Assembly (NCBI GenBank): GCA_003135575.1 | Contig: PLCG01000047.1 | Span: 24,124 to 29,227, forward strand | Direction of reading: 5' to 3' | Origin: Nitrososphaerota archaeon | Lineage (GTDB): Archaea; Thermoproteota; Nitrososphaeria; Nitrososphaerales; Gagatemarchaeaceae | Length of the DNA stretch: 5,104 nucleotides | In this document: one piece after another, positions 1-5,104 of the stretch | Layout: each line of letters begins with the position of its first letter | Position numbering within the stretch: the stretch's first letter is position 1 | Position numbers and translations under genes: made by a program | Notes under the pieces: generated by a model | Told to the model about the DNA's origin: nothing | What the model saw: the letters and a program-made list of their open reading frames with translations, nothing else | The model's database searches: none

Positions 1-10
1 GGGGTAATGC

Positions 11-20
11 TTTAATAATT
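11..20 (+). promoter_or_regulatory. possible TATA box for the first operon
   Basis: The AT-rich stretch TTTAATAATT stands out from its GC-rich surroundings and resembles an archaeal TATA box. With the usual distance of about 25 bases, transcription would begin near position 41, giving a leader of about 50 bases that contains the hairpin at 51-76 and the ribosome binding site at 80-84. No clear BRE is visible, because only ten bases precede it in the window. It is a weaker match than the TATA box at 1591-1598. Confidence 0.35.
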
Positions 21-50
21 TGGCATGTGAGCGTGACGTTGCAATTGGAA

Positions 51-76
51 CCAAACCTTCTTCGGAATGGTTTTGG
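51..76 (+). promoter_or_regulatory. 5' leader hairpin with cUUCGg tetraloop
   Basis: CCAAACCTTC (51-60) pairs with GAA-GGTTT-GG (65-76), leaving single unpaired T residues at 68 and 74. The loop at 61-64 is TTCG closed by C60-G65, which in RNA is the very stable cUUCGg tetraloop. The stem totals ten pairs and ends three bases before the Shine-Dalgarno sequence of the first gene. In RNA it could stabilise the 5' end, set access to the ribosome binding site, or bind a protein. The pairing is read directly from the sequence, while any regulatory role is inference. Confidence 0.45.
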
Positions 77-79
77 CGT

Positions 80-84
80 GAGGT
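80..84 (+). promoter_or_regulatory. Shine-Dalgarno site of the first membrane protein gene
   Basis: GAGGT lies eight bases before the ATG at 93 and matches the core of the anti-Shine-Dalgarno pairing. It supports that start, as does an in-frame TAA at 87-89, which rules out any upstream start. The presence of a leader with a Shine-Dalgarno site contrasts with the apparently leaderless quinoprotein gene downstream. Confidence 0.5.
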
Positions 85-92
85 CTTAAAAG

Positions 93-662
93 ATGCAGAC
101 ACTCGATCTTGCTAAGAGATTCCTCGGGCTAGCAACCTTCAACGTCTTGCTCTCTGTCATTTTCACCGCAGTAGTGCTAGATCCGTTCCTTTGCGTCTCT
201 GTCTCCCCAGGGCAATTCGGATGCCACGACAACATGGTCACCACCTGGCCGGGAACTTGGCTCTTCATAGGGTACTTTACGTTCCTGATTGCAGGGGTCC
301 TCGGCGCCTTCGGATGGGCAGGCCTCTACTATTTGGGTGCAAACCTGCGCGGCAAGACTGAAGTCAACAATCTTCTCTCTCGCGCCCATTTGATTTTCTT
401 CGAAGTCGGTGTGTTGGGTGCCGCGGCCGTGATGGCCGCAGTCGGCTATGTCGGAGGCGGCGTCATGGCAACCGGCGGGGGAGCTGCTGTCGCAGCAGAG
501 TCGATAGCCCTAAACATCTTCCCTCCTCTTTCGAACGACCCCGCTTCCTTATTCAACGACATGCCCCCCATAATCGAGGCGGTCTTCATAGTCATGGCCC
601 TGTTGGGTGCGCTCGTCGGGGTCCTAAACTACATAAGCTCAAAGTCTACAGGGGCCGTGTAA
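93..662 (+). CDS. four-helix integral membrane protein of unknown function
   Basis: The gene encodes 189 residues. Hydrophobic segments at about 10-30, 56-82, 98-124 and 158-181 suggest four membrane helices. Positive residues (K8, R9; R86, K88, R97; K184) fit both ends and the middle loop lying in the cytoplasm. The first external loop holds C34 and C44, which could form a disulfide, and H45. The second external loop (about 125-157) is rich in Gly and Ala, then Pro and Asp. H99 and E104 sit at the start of helix 3. I do not recognise the family. The helix 2-3 region loosely recalls subunits of respiratory membrane complexes, but no haem or metal motif is present that would establish this. 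The stop codon is two bases from the start of the next gene, so the two are surely co-transcribed. The start is fixed by GAGGT at 80-84 and an in-frame stop just upstream. There is no N-glycosylation sequon, unlike its two neighbours. A role with the nearby quinoprotein is inferred from position only. Confidence 0.85.
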   Translation: MQTLDLAKRFLGLATFNVLLSVIFTAVVLDPFLCVSVSPGQFGCHDNMVTTWPGTWLFIGYFTFLIAGVLGAFGWAGLYYLGANLRGKTEVNNLLSRAHLIFFEVGVLGAAAVMAAVGYVGGGVMATGGGAAVAAESIALNIFPPLSNDPASLFNDMPPIIEAVFIVMALLGALVGVLNYISSKSTGAV

Positions 663-664
663 TC

Positions 665-1465
665 TTGGTAAGCTTCAAGGAATCCGCTAGGAACCCTCGC
701 AATAGGATGGCGATATCGGCCCTCGCAGTAGCCGCAGTCGTCTTTGTCGCAGTCGGAATCGCAGTCGAGCTAGTCTTCCTTCCAAAGGCATCTTCGCCAG
801 GTGGGGGCTCAGGTCAGACATCAACGGGGGGATCAGGCGGCTGCCAAGCAGCGATCCCAGCGGCAGGATCGGCGCCTTCGACACCAGTGAAGGGTGCCGT
901 CGACCAGTTAGTCCAGGACTTTAACAGCCGAAACGTGGCAGGACTGAGCAACTTCTACGCGCAAGACGCCTGCGTCACATGGTCGGGTCTTGCCTCAGGC
1001 CTCACAGGAACCTATAACGGCCAAGGGAACATCAGAATACTCTACGGCTCTTCGATCGGGAAGACCACGTTCCTGAACGCGAGCACCGCCAACTACAACG
1101 AGAAAGCGGCAAGCCCTTCGAGCGTGAACGTGACAATGACGATCCTGATGAACGGAAACAGCAGCGTGGTCGGAGCCCTAACCGCTAGCATCGATGCGAC
1201 CCAACAGTGGGCCTACAACGGAGGGCAATGGCAGATCATCAAGGAGAACTGGGATTACAAGACCTTCCAAGTGCAGTTCCCGGTCTCCTCGACAACGTTC
1301 CCCCAGTGGGGCGCAATGAGGACAGGAAAGAGCCCGGACCTGGTGTCTGAGAAGAGTTTCGAGTGGAACGCAGGGCCTTACGTGGCTGCCTCCGTGTACG
1401 CGTTCTTGTTCGCCATAGCCGCGATTGGCGTGGTAAAGTACAGGTCAAGATCAAGGCCTGTCTAG
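665..1465 (+). CDS. bitopic membrane protein with external NTF2/SnoaL-like domain
   Basis: The gene encodes 266 residues from a TTG start. A basic N-terminus (K5, R9, R12, R14) precedes a helix at about 16-39. A Gly/Ser linker (44-59) leads to a domain at about 74-205, and a second helix (237-257) ends in a basic tail, KYRSRSR. Both ends would be cytoplasmic and the domain outside. The domain starts with a helix of the type 'V.QLVQDFNSRNVAGLSNFYAQDACVTWSG' and ends with 'QQWAYNGGQWQIIKENWDY'. This is the cone-shaped NTF2/SnoaL pattern, with a ligand-pocket fold but no assigned catalytic residues. C60 and C103 are the only cysteines and could pair. Sequons at N138, N155 and N165 fit a glycosylated surface domain. 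The ATG at 707 (residue 15) is an alternative start, but it would remove the positive residues that orient the first helix, so TTG is preferred. It is the second gene of an operon with the upstream membrane protein. The function is unknown; a binding or scaffold role for the quinoprotein is speculative. Confidence 0.8.
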   Translation: MVSFKESARNPRNRMAISALAVAAVVFVAVGIAVELVFLPKASSPGGGSGQTSTGGSGGCQAAIPAAGSAPSTPVKGAVDQLVQDFNSRNVAGLSNFYAQDACVTWSGLASGLTGTYNGQGNIRILYGSSIGKTTFLNASTANYNEKAASPSSVNVTMTILMNGNSSVVGALTASIDATQQWAYNGGQWQIIKENWDYKTFQVQFPVSSTTFPQWGAMRTGKSPDLVSEKSFEWNAGPYVAASVYAFLFAIAAIGVVKYRSRSRPV

Positions 1466-1590
1466 GTCAGGGAACGAGTGGGCTCCCCACGAGGCCATAC
1501 CGTCGATTCACTTTGAAAAGTCTGTAAATAGGACCGAATTCCAAATGGACCGGTTACCAATGGAGCAAATCCCGCGCGTTAGGGAGAAAC

Positions 1591-1598
1591 TATATAAT
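1591..1598 (+). promoter_or_regulatory. TATA box of the quinoprotein gene, leaderless layout
   Basis: TATATAAT is preceded by the purine-rich GAGAAAC, a reasonable BRE. Its centre (about 1594) lies about 28 bases before the ATG at 1623, so transcription would begin at or within a few bases of that ATG. No Shine-Dalgarno sequence precedes 1623, as expected for a leaderless mRNA. A weaker AT-rich element (CTGTAAATA, 1522-1530) could serve an upstream in-frame ATG at 1560, so a second minor promoter is possible. The 157-base gap from 1466 to 1622 otherwise holds only a short GTGGG/CCCAC inverted repeat at 1478-1490. Confidence 0.6.
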
Positions 1599-1622
1599 CT
1601 CAAAAATCGTAACTCGCCATCG

Positions 1623-3800
1623 ATGGTCCGTTACCGAGCGGTGGCCATTTCACTCATGTCTTTGCTGGTGGTGTCCTCCCTCGTTGGAATCCTTGTCACG
1701 CCCGGCTCTCCAGCGAGCGCGGCCTCCAACGCCCTTTCTGCCGCCAACTGGCCTTATGCTAACCATGACTTGAACGGGACCAATTACAGCCCACAGACGA
1801 TGCTCGGTCCCAGCAACGTGAACTCGCTGAGCATGTCTTGGATCATGCCCTTCGGCCCAACAGACCCCAGTTGGAAGCAGGCACCGGGCGCCCAGTGGTC
1901 CGTCGAGCCCGGGTCGGGCACCCCTCCGCTAGTCGTAGACGGAATCGTCTACATTGCGACCAATCAGAACGTCGTGTACGCCCTCAACGCCAAGGACGGC
2001 TCTGAGGTCTGGGCACAGTCAGTTACCCTGAACTATGCGAACGCGGTGAAGAACGTGCCCATCGTCGAGCGGCAGGTGGGTTCAGGGATTCTCTCTCCTT
2101 GCAGCAGCACGGCATGCAACCTCAACAACACCTTCTGGTGTTCAAGCACTAATTGCACTTCGCCAGTCATACACAAGCACGCCATCAACTACTACAAGGA
2201 CTCCAAGGGGAAAGGCATCATCAACATCACCGGATTCGCTTGCGAGCTCTGGGGCTTTGACGCCATAACTGGCGACATCGCCTATCACATAACGAACATC
2301 TGCGGCAACGTGCCCTTGAACGGCAACGGTGCCTATCCGGCCACCTACACGTCGGACCCGCCCGAGTTCTATAACGGGATGTTGGTCTACGAGCAAGGCG
2401 GCTACACCTCGATGGGCGGGCGCTCCTTCCTCGTGGCCTTCAACTTCACCCAGGTGGAGGCAGCAGGCGGAAAGGGCTGTGACGGAAGCTTCGGCTCATC
2501 CAGCTGTCCCCCCCTGTGGCAGACCTTCGTCTCCCCACCGAACACGGTCGCCGACCCGAAGTGGGACTACGCGAACTGCAACATCGGCTGGGTCTTTGAC
2601 TATCCCGCTTTCGCCAAGAACGGCACCATGGCCGTGCCCTGTACGAGCCTTCCAGACTCGGTAAAGGCAATCGACTGGGGCATGAATAACGGGCTAAAGC
2701 CGATAACAGGCAGCGTCTCAAACTCGTGGGGTCAATATGCCATTGACAACAAGACTGGCATGATGTACTTCGGCACCGGAGAAGCAGGACCGTTCCAGTA
2801 CGCCGACCCGAAGGTCAGGCCAGGGCTCGACCTCTACTCCTCGAGCGAGATCGCAGTCGACCTGCACACCGGCAAGGTGGTCTGGTGGTTCCAATTGAAT
2901 CCGCACGACCACAGCGACTGGGATGCCGCGTGGTCGTCCATACTCGGGACGACGAATGGGAAGGAGTCGGTATTCAAGGCATCCAAGGACGGCATCCTCT
3001 TCTCGTTGGACGCGTTGACAGGAAAGCCCAACTGGGTCTTCGACAACCCAGCGATAAAGTGGGCTCCGGGCCTACGTCCGGGTGATCCGACGAGCGTAGC
3101 GGATATGACGACACCTTATCCCAACTACCCTAACGCTTCCTGGATTCAAGCCCCAGGGCTGGCAGGTGCGCTCGAGATGGACCTCGCCTATGACGGACAC
3201 AACCTATACGGCGCCTGGTTCAACAGCTCGCCGAACGTCATGCAAGTCGATCCAAAGACCCAGTACGCGAACACACTGAGGACGCTCGCCTGGCCTGACA
3301 ACGTTACGCTTACGGCCATAGACGCGAACACCGGCAAGACAGTCTGGACTCACTTCTTCAACGGGTTCGTCTTCAGAGGCGGGATGACCGTGACCAACGG
3401 CATGCTCATCATGCCCGGCGGCGACGGCAACATCTACTTCATCAGCACGAAAGACGGCAGCATAATCTCCACCCTCCACATCGGCGCGCCGCTATTCGTG
3501 GACCCGACCCTCGGAATCACGGCTGACGGGAAGAACATCGAGCTCCTTCAGATCATCGGCGGAGGGAGATGGATAGCCGCAGGGCAGGCCGGTGGAGGGG
3601 CTACGGTGCCAGGGGCCATAATGGCCTTCACTCTGGGAGGAACCGGAGGAAGTGGCCCTGGGACGACGGTGACAACCGCAGTCGCGGTCCAGTCCAACCT
3701 GCCCCTGAACTACATCTCATACGCCGCCGTCACCTTCGCCATCGTCGTGACCGTGGCAAACGTCGTGATCAACGGCCGCAACCGCAAGAAAGGAATGTAG
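1623..3800 (+). CDS. exported, membrane-anchored PQQ-type quinoprotein dehydrogenase
   Basis: From this start the protein has 725 residues, within the usual range for quinoprotein alcohol or sugar dehydrogenases, which oxidise substrates outside the cell with pyrroloquinoline quinone. A Sec signal peptide (R3, R5, hydrophobic core, ASA at 31-33) precedes the family opening motif NWPYANHDLNGTNYSP (42-57). Propeller W-motifs follow: ALNAKDGSEVW (120-130), GFDAITG (211-217), AVDLHTGKVVW (411-421), SLDALTGKPNW (461-471) and AIDANTGKTVW (565-575). PHDHSDWDAAW (427-437) matches the catalytic-aspartate region of methanol dehydrogenase, with D434 as the likely base. A436, two residues on, is the calcium-type rather than the lanthanide-type (Asp) residue. 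By eye, the metal ligand Asn is replaced by E387 (GTGEAGPF) and the ligand Glu by S263. The vicinal Cys pair is absent, but two CX4C motifs lie at 160-178. A Gly/Thr linker, a C-terminal helix (about 695-717) and RNRKK anchor it to the membrane. Eleven sequons suggest glycosylation. In-frame ATGs at 1545 and 1560 exist, but they would overlie the TATA box and lengthen the signal peptide's n-region. The substrate is not predictable; a PQQ-fold protein without dehydrogenase activity is possible. Confidence 0.85.
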   Translation: MVRYRAVAISLMSLLVVSSLVGILVTPGSPASAASNALSAANWPYANHDLNGTNYSPQTMLGPSNVNSLSMSWIMPFGPTDPSWKQAPGAQWSVEPGSGTPPLVVDGIVYIATNQNVVYALNAKDGSEVWAQSVTLNYANAVKNVPIVERQVGSGILSPCSSTACNLNNTFWCSSTNCTSPVIHKHAINYYKDSKGKGIINITGFACELWGFDAITGDIAYHITNICGNVPLNGNGAYPATYTSDPPEFYNGMLVYEQGGYTSMGGRSFLVAFNFTQVEAAGGKGCDGSFGSSSCPPLWQTFVSPPNTVADPKWDYANCNIGWVFDYPAFAKNGTMAVPCTSLPDSVKAIDWGMNNGLKPITGSVSNSWGQYAIDNKTGMMYFGTGEAGPFQYADPKVRPGLDLYSSSEIAVDLHTGKVVWWFQLNPHDHSDWDAAWSSILGTTNGKESVFKASKDGILFSLDALTGKPNWVFDNPAIKWAPGLRPGDPTSVADMTTPYPNYPNASWIQAPGLAGALEMDLAYDGHNLYGAWFNSSPNVMQVDPKTQYANTLRTLAWPDNVTLTAIDANTGKTVWTHFFNGFVFRGGMTVTNGMLIMPGGDGNIYFISTKDGSIISTLHIGAPLFVDPTLGITADGKNIELLQIIGGGRWIAAGQAGGGATVPGAIMAFTLGGTGGSGPGTTVTTAVAVQSNLPLNYISYAAVTFAIVVTVANVVINGRNRKKGM

Positions 3801-3810
3801 GCCTAGAGTC

Positions 3811-4668
3811 TCAAGACTTGCTGGCGGGCTGAACCCCGTCAATCGGGAACTCTTTCTCGAGCTCGGCCCTGTCGCTCTCGCTCAAACGCCAGTCGCTCCC
3901 TCCCAGATTCTCAATGACGTGGCTCGGTCGTGACGCACGAGGTATCGCGAAGACGCTAGGCTTCGAGACCAGCCAGTTGAGGGCGACCTGAGCGGGCGTC
4001 TTCGCGTTCCTCCTGCAAACCTCCTCCATCTTTGGAGTTGGCTTTGTGAGGATCCCATGCCCCAGGGGATAGTATGCGAGCACGGCGATCTTGTTCTGCT
4101 GGCAGTAGGGGATGATGTCCTTCTCGAACTTCCTATGGATCAGGCTGTAGTTCACCTGCGCCGAGGAGATCTCGGACTTTGCGAGCGCCGAGCCTGCCTC
4201 TATCATCTGGTCGAGCGAGAAGTTGCTCACACCTATCGACCGTATCTTTCCCTTGTCCATCATCTCCTCCATCGCCCCCATCGTCTCTTTGAGGGGGACG
4301 CTGCCGTTAGGGAAGTGTATCTGGTAGAGATCTACATATGAGAGCTCGAGCCTTTCGAGGCTCTTCGCAAGCGCTGTAACGAGGTCGTCGTGGTGGAGGT
4401 GGTCCAGCCACACCTTCGTCGCGATGAAGAGGTCGTCTCTCTTCCTTCCCTTCATCGCCTTCGCGACGAAGGGCTCTGTGTAGTAGGCCTCCGCAGTATC
4501 GACTAGCTTGATTCCTCCATCCAATCCGGCTCGCAGCGCCTTGATCTTCGTCCTTGCGCCCATCGACCAACCGTGCTTCGCCACCCTGATCCATGGCTTG
4601 TCGTAGTAGGTCCCCATCCCGATCTCGGTCACCGAGCGCCCGGTCTTCCCGAACTCCTTCGTCATCAT
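3811..4668 (-). CDS. aldo/keto reductase
   Basis: The gene encodes 285 residues, typical for a cytoplasmic NAD(P)H-dependent aldo/keto reductase of the TIM-barrel type, which interconverts carbonyls and alcohols. The catalytic tetrad is intact: D57 and Y62 in DTAEAYY, K85 in IATKVW and H118 in DLYQIHFP. Family motifs GKIRSIGVSNF (140-150), QVNYSLIHR (171-179), LAYYPLGHGIL (197-207) and AIPRASRPSHVIENL (241-255) follow in order; the last two line the cofactor site. No signal peptide or membrane segment is present. The ATG at 4668 is immediately followed by a second ATG (4665); the first is closer to the Shine-Dalgarno sequence. The gene lies 48 bases after the methyltransferase gene on the same strand with no AT-rich promoter between them, so it is probably co-transcribed. 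It converges on the quinoprotein gene with 10 bases between stop codons. It could reduce the type of carbonyl the quinoprotein makes, but the two sit in opposite operons and different compartments, so a shared pathway is not shown. The substrate is unknown. Confidence 0.93.
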   Translation of the reverse strand: MMTKEFGKTGRSVTEIGMGTYYDKPWIRVAKHGWSMGARTKIKALRAGLDGGIKLVDTAEAYYTEPFVAKAMKGRKRDDLFIATKVWLDHLHHDDLVTALAKSLERLELSYVDLYQIHFPNGSVPLKETMGAMEEMMDKGKIRSIGVSNFSLDQMIEAGSALAKSEISSAQVNYSLIHRKFEKDIIPYCQQNKIAVLAYYPLGHGILTKPTPKMEEVCRRNAKTPAQVALNWLVSKPSVFAIPRASRPSHVIENLGGSDWRLSESDRAELEKEFPIDGVQPASKS

Positions 4669-4680
4669 CTTTGCAGGCTA

Positions 4681-4686
4681 TCCTCC
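4681..4686 (-). promoter_or_regulatory. Shine-Dalgarno site of the aldo/keto reductase gene
   Basis: On the minus strand this reads GGAGGA, within AAGGAGGATA, a strong match to the anti-Shine-Dalgarno sequence. It sits 12 bases before the ATG at 4668 and 15 before the ATG at 4665. The spacing is somewhat long, so it favours the first of the two adjacent start codons. It supports translation as an internal gene of a transcript that starts upstream of the methyltransferase gene. Confidence 0.55.
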
Positions 4687-4716
4687 TTGCGTCGGGGCGG
4701 ACTCAGTCGGGTCATG

Positions 4717-5104
4717 TCACTTCTTTACGGCGATGACAGCGTCTTGGCTTGCCTTCTTGCTAGGGCTTCCACCCAAGTGGTACTTCTCGTTCTCGAAGGC
4801 TTCGGGAGTGTTGTTGGCCCAAGTTCCTCTCACTATGGGCTCAACGATCGACAGGTCCGCGTCCTCGTAGAGCTTCCTGACCCACGCCTCGGGATGGGCT
4901 ATGAAGTGGGCCGGATCAGAGGAACTCCTCACCCTGCAGTCTCCGTACTTGTGGATCAGCTTAGGCATGCTCCTGCCCGCGTCCACCACGGGCAGCGTGG
5001 TCTCGTTGAGCAGACAGAAAGTCGCCAGCGTGGTCCCTCCGGGCTTCAGGACACGTTTGGTCTCCGCGACAAAGTTGGCGACCTCGTCAGGCACCATATG
5101 GGTG
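4717..5104 (-). CDS. class I SAM-dependent methyltransferase, C-terminal part
   Basis: The reading frame runs off the right edge of the window, so only the last 129 residues or so are seen. In-frame codons beyond the ATG at 5097 read Thr-His, giving THMVPDEVANFVAETKRVLK. This fits the helix after motif II of UbiE/Methyltransf_11-like enzymes, normally preceded by a Phe-Thr-His strand, so the true start lies outside. The next segment, LKPGGTTLATFCLLNE, is the typical LKPGG turn and strand. A later stretch, AHPEAWVRKLYEDADLSIVEP, matches the region before the last strands of the Rossmann-like fold. The SAM-binding GxGxG motif would lie upstream of the window. The enzyme transfers methyl groups from S-adenosylmethionine in the cytoplasm; the acceptor cannot be told from this part. 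It precedes the aldo/keto reductase gene by 48 bases on the same strand and likely shares its mRNA. Confidence 0.85.
   Translation of the reverse strand, partial: THMVPDEVANFVAETKRVLKPGGTTLATFCLLNETTLPVVDAGRSMPKLIHKYGDCRVRSSSDPAHFIAHPEAWVRKLYEDADLSIVEPIVRGTWANNTPEAFENEKYHLGGSPSKKASQDAVIAVKK

Noticed and set aside
734..767. GCAGTCG repeated three times at 734, 749 and 761, as a DNA repeat or protein-binding site.
   Set aside because: Copies are in frame and encode Ala-Val pairs of a membrane helix; the same codon pair appears in other genes of the window, so codon choice explains it.
1478..1490. Short inverted repeat GTGGG-CTC-CCCAC soon after the second gene, as a terminator.
   Set aside because: The stem is only five pairs, no T-run follows, and archaeal termination does not depend on hairpins. 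It may be chance in GC-rich DNA.
2329..2664. Plus-strand open frame of 111 codons inside the quinoprotein gene.
   Set aside because: Its Arg/Pro/Ser/Thr-rich translation is typical of an out-of-frame read of GC-rich coding DNA, and the main frame is well supported here.
2906..2930. Lanthanide-type (XoxF-like) active site.
   Set aside because: The diagnostic second Asp is replaced by Ala (A436) in DWDAAW, so the lanthanide signature is absent.
3807..3818. Palindrome AGTCT-CA-AGACT at the convergent junction as a shared terminator.
   Set aside because: A usable loop leaves only four pairs, and there is no T-rich tract on either strand.
4057..4341. Plus-strand open frame of 94 codons inside the aldo/keto reductase gene.
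   Set aside because: It is the antisense shadow of a gene with all its catalytic motifs intact, and its translation shows no recognisable domain.
1..5104. CRISPR array, tRNA or rRNA gene, insertion sequence or defence system.
   Set aside because: No regularly spaced repeats, cloverleaf or rRNA-like stretch, transposase-like protein or terminal inverted repeats were seen. The window is nearly all coding.

Overview
The window looks archaeal. A TATA box (TATATAAT) lies about one promoter length upstream of an ATG that opens a clean signal peptide, which is the layout of an archaeal leaderless transcript. The genes are GC-rich and tightly packed, and three exported or membrane proteins carry Asn-X-Ser/Thr sequons or paired external cysteines. 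A surface quinoprotein suggests a heterotrophic archaeon, possibly a non-ammonia-oxidising member of the Nitrososphaeria (Thaumarchaeota) or an acidophilic Thermoplasmata. That placement is inference, because the window holds no phylogenetic marker gene.

Left part, plus strand: positions 1-92 are a leader with a possible TATA box, a hairpin capped by a cUUCGg tetraloop and a Shine-Dalgarno site. They precede a four-helix membrane protein of unknown function (93-662). Two bases after it, a TTG codon starts a second membrane protein (665-1465) with an NTF2/SnoaL-like domain held outside the cell between two membrane anchors. These two form an operon. A 157-base gap with its own strong promoter separates them from a PQQ-type quinoprotein dehydrogenase (1623-3800). 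That protein has a Sec signal peptide, an eight-bladed-propeller type sequence and a C-terminal membrane anchor.

Right part, minus strand: a class I SAM-dependent methyltransferase, cut by the window end (5104-4717), is followed after 48 bases by an aldo/keto reductase (4668-3811). The reductase converges on the quinoprotein gene with only 10 bases between stop codons.

The three left-hand proteins all act at or outside the cytoplasmic membrane. A plausible reading is a surface sugar or alcohol oxidation module in which the quinoprotein oxidises the substrate and the two small membrane proteins help electron transfer, assembly or anchoring. No sequence motif proves that role for them. The most unusual features are the quinoprotein's altered metal-site positions, the missing vicinal disulfide with a twin CX4C insertion nearby, and the tetraloop hairpin in the first leader.
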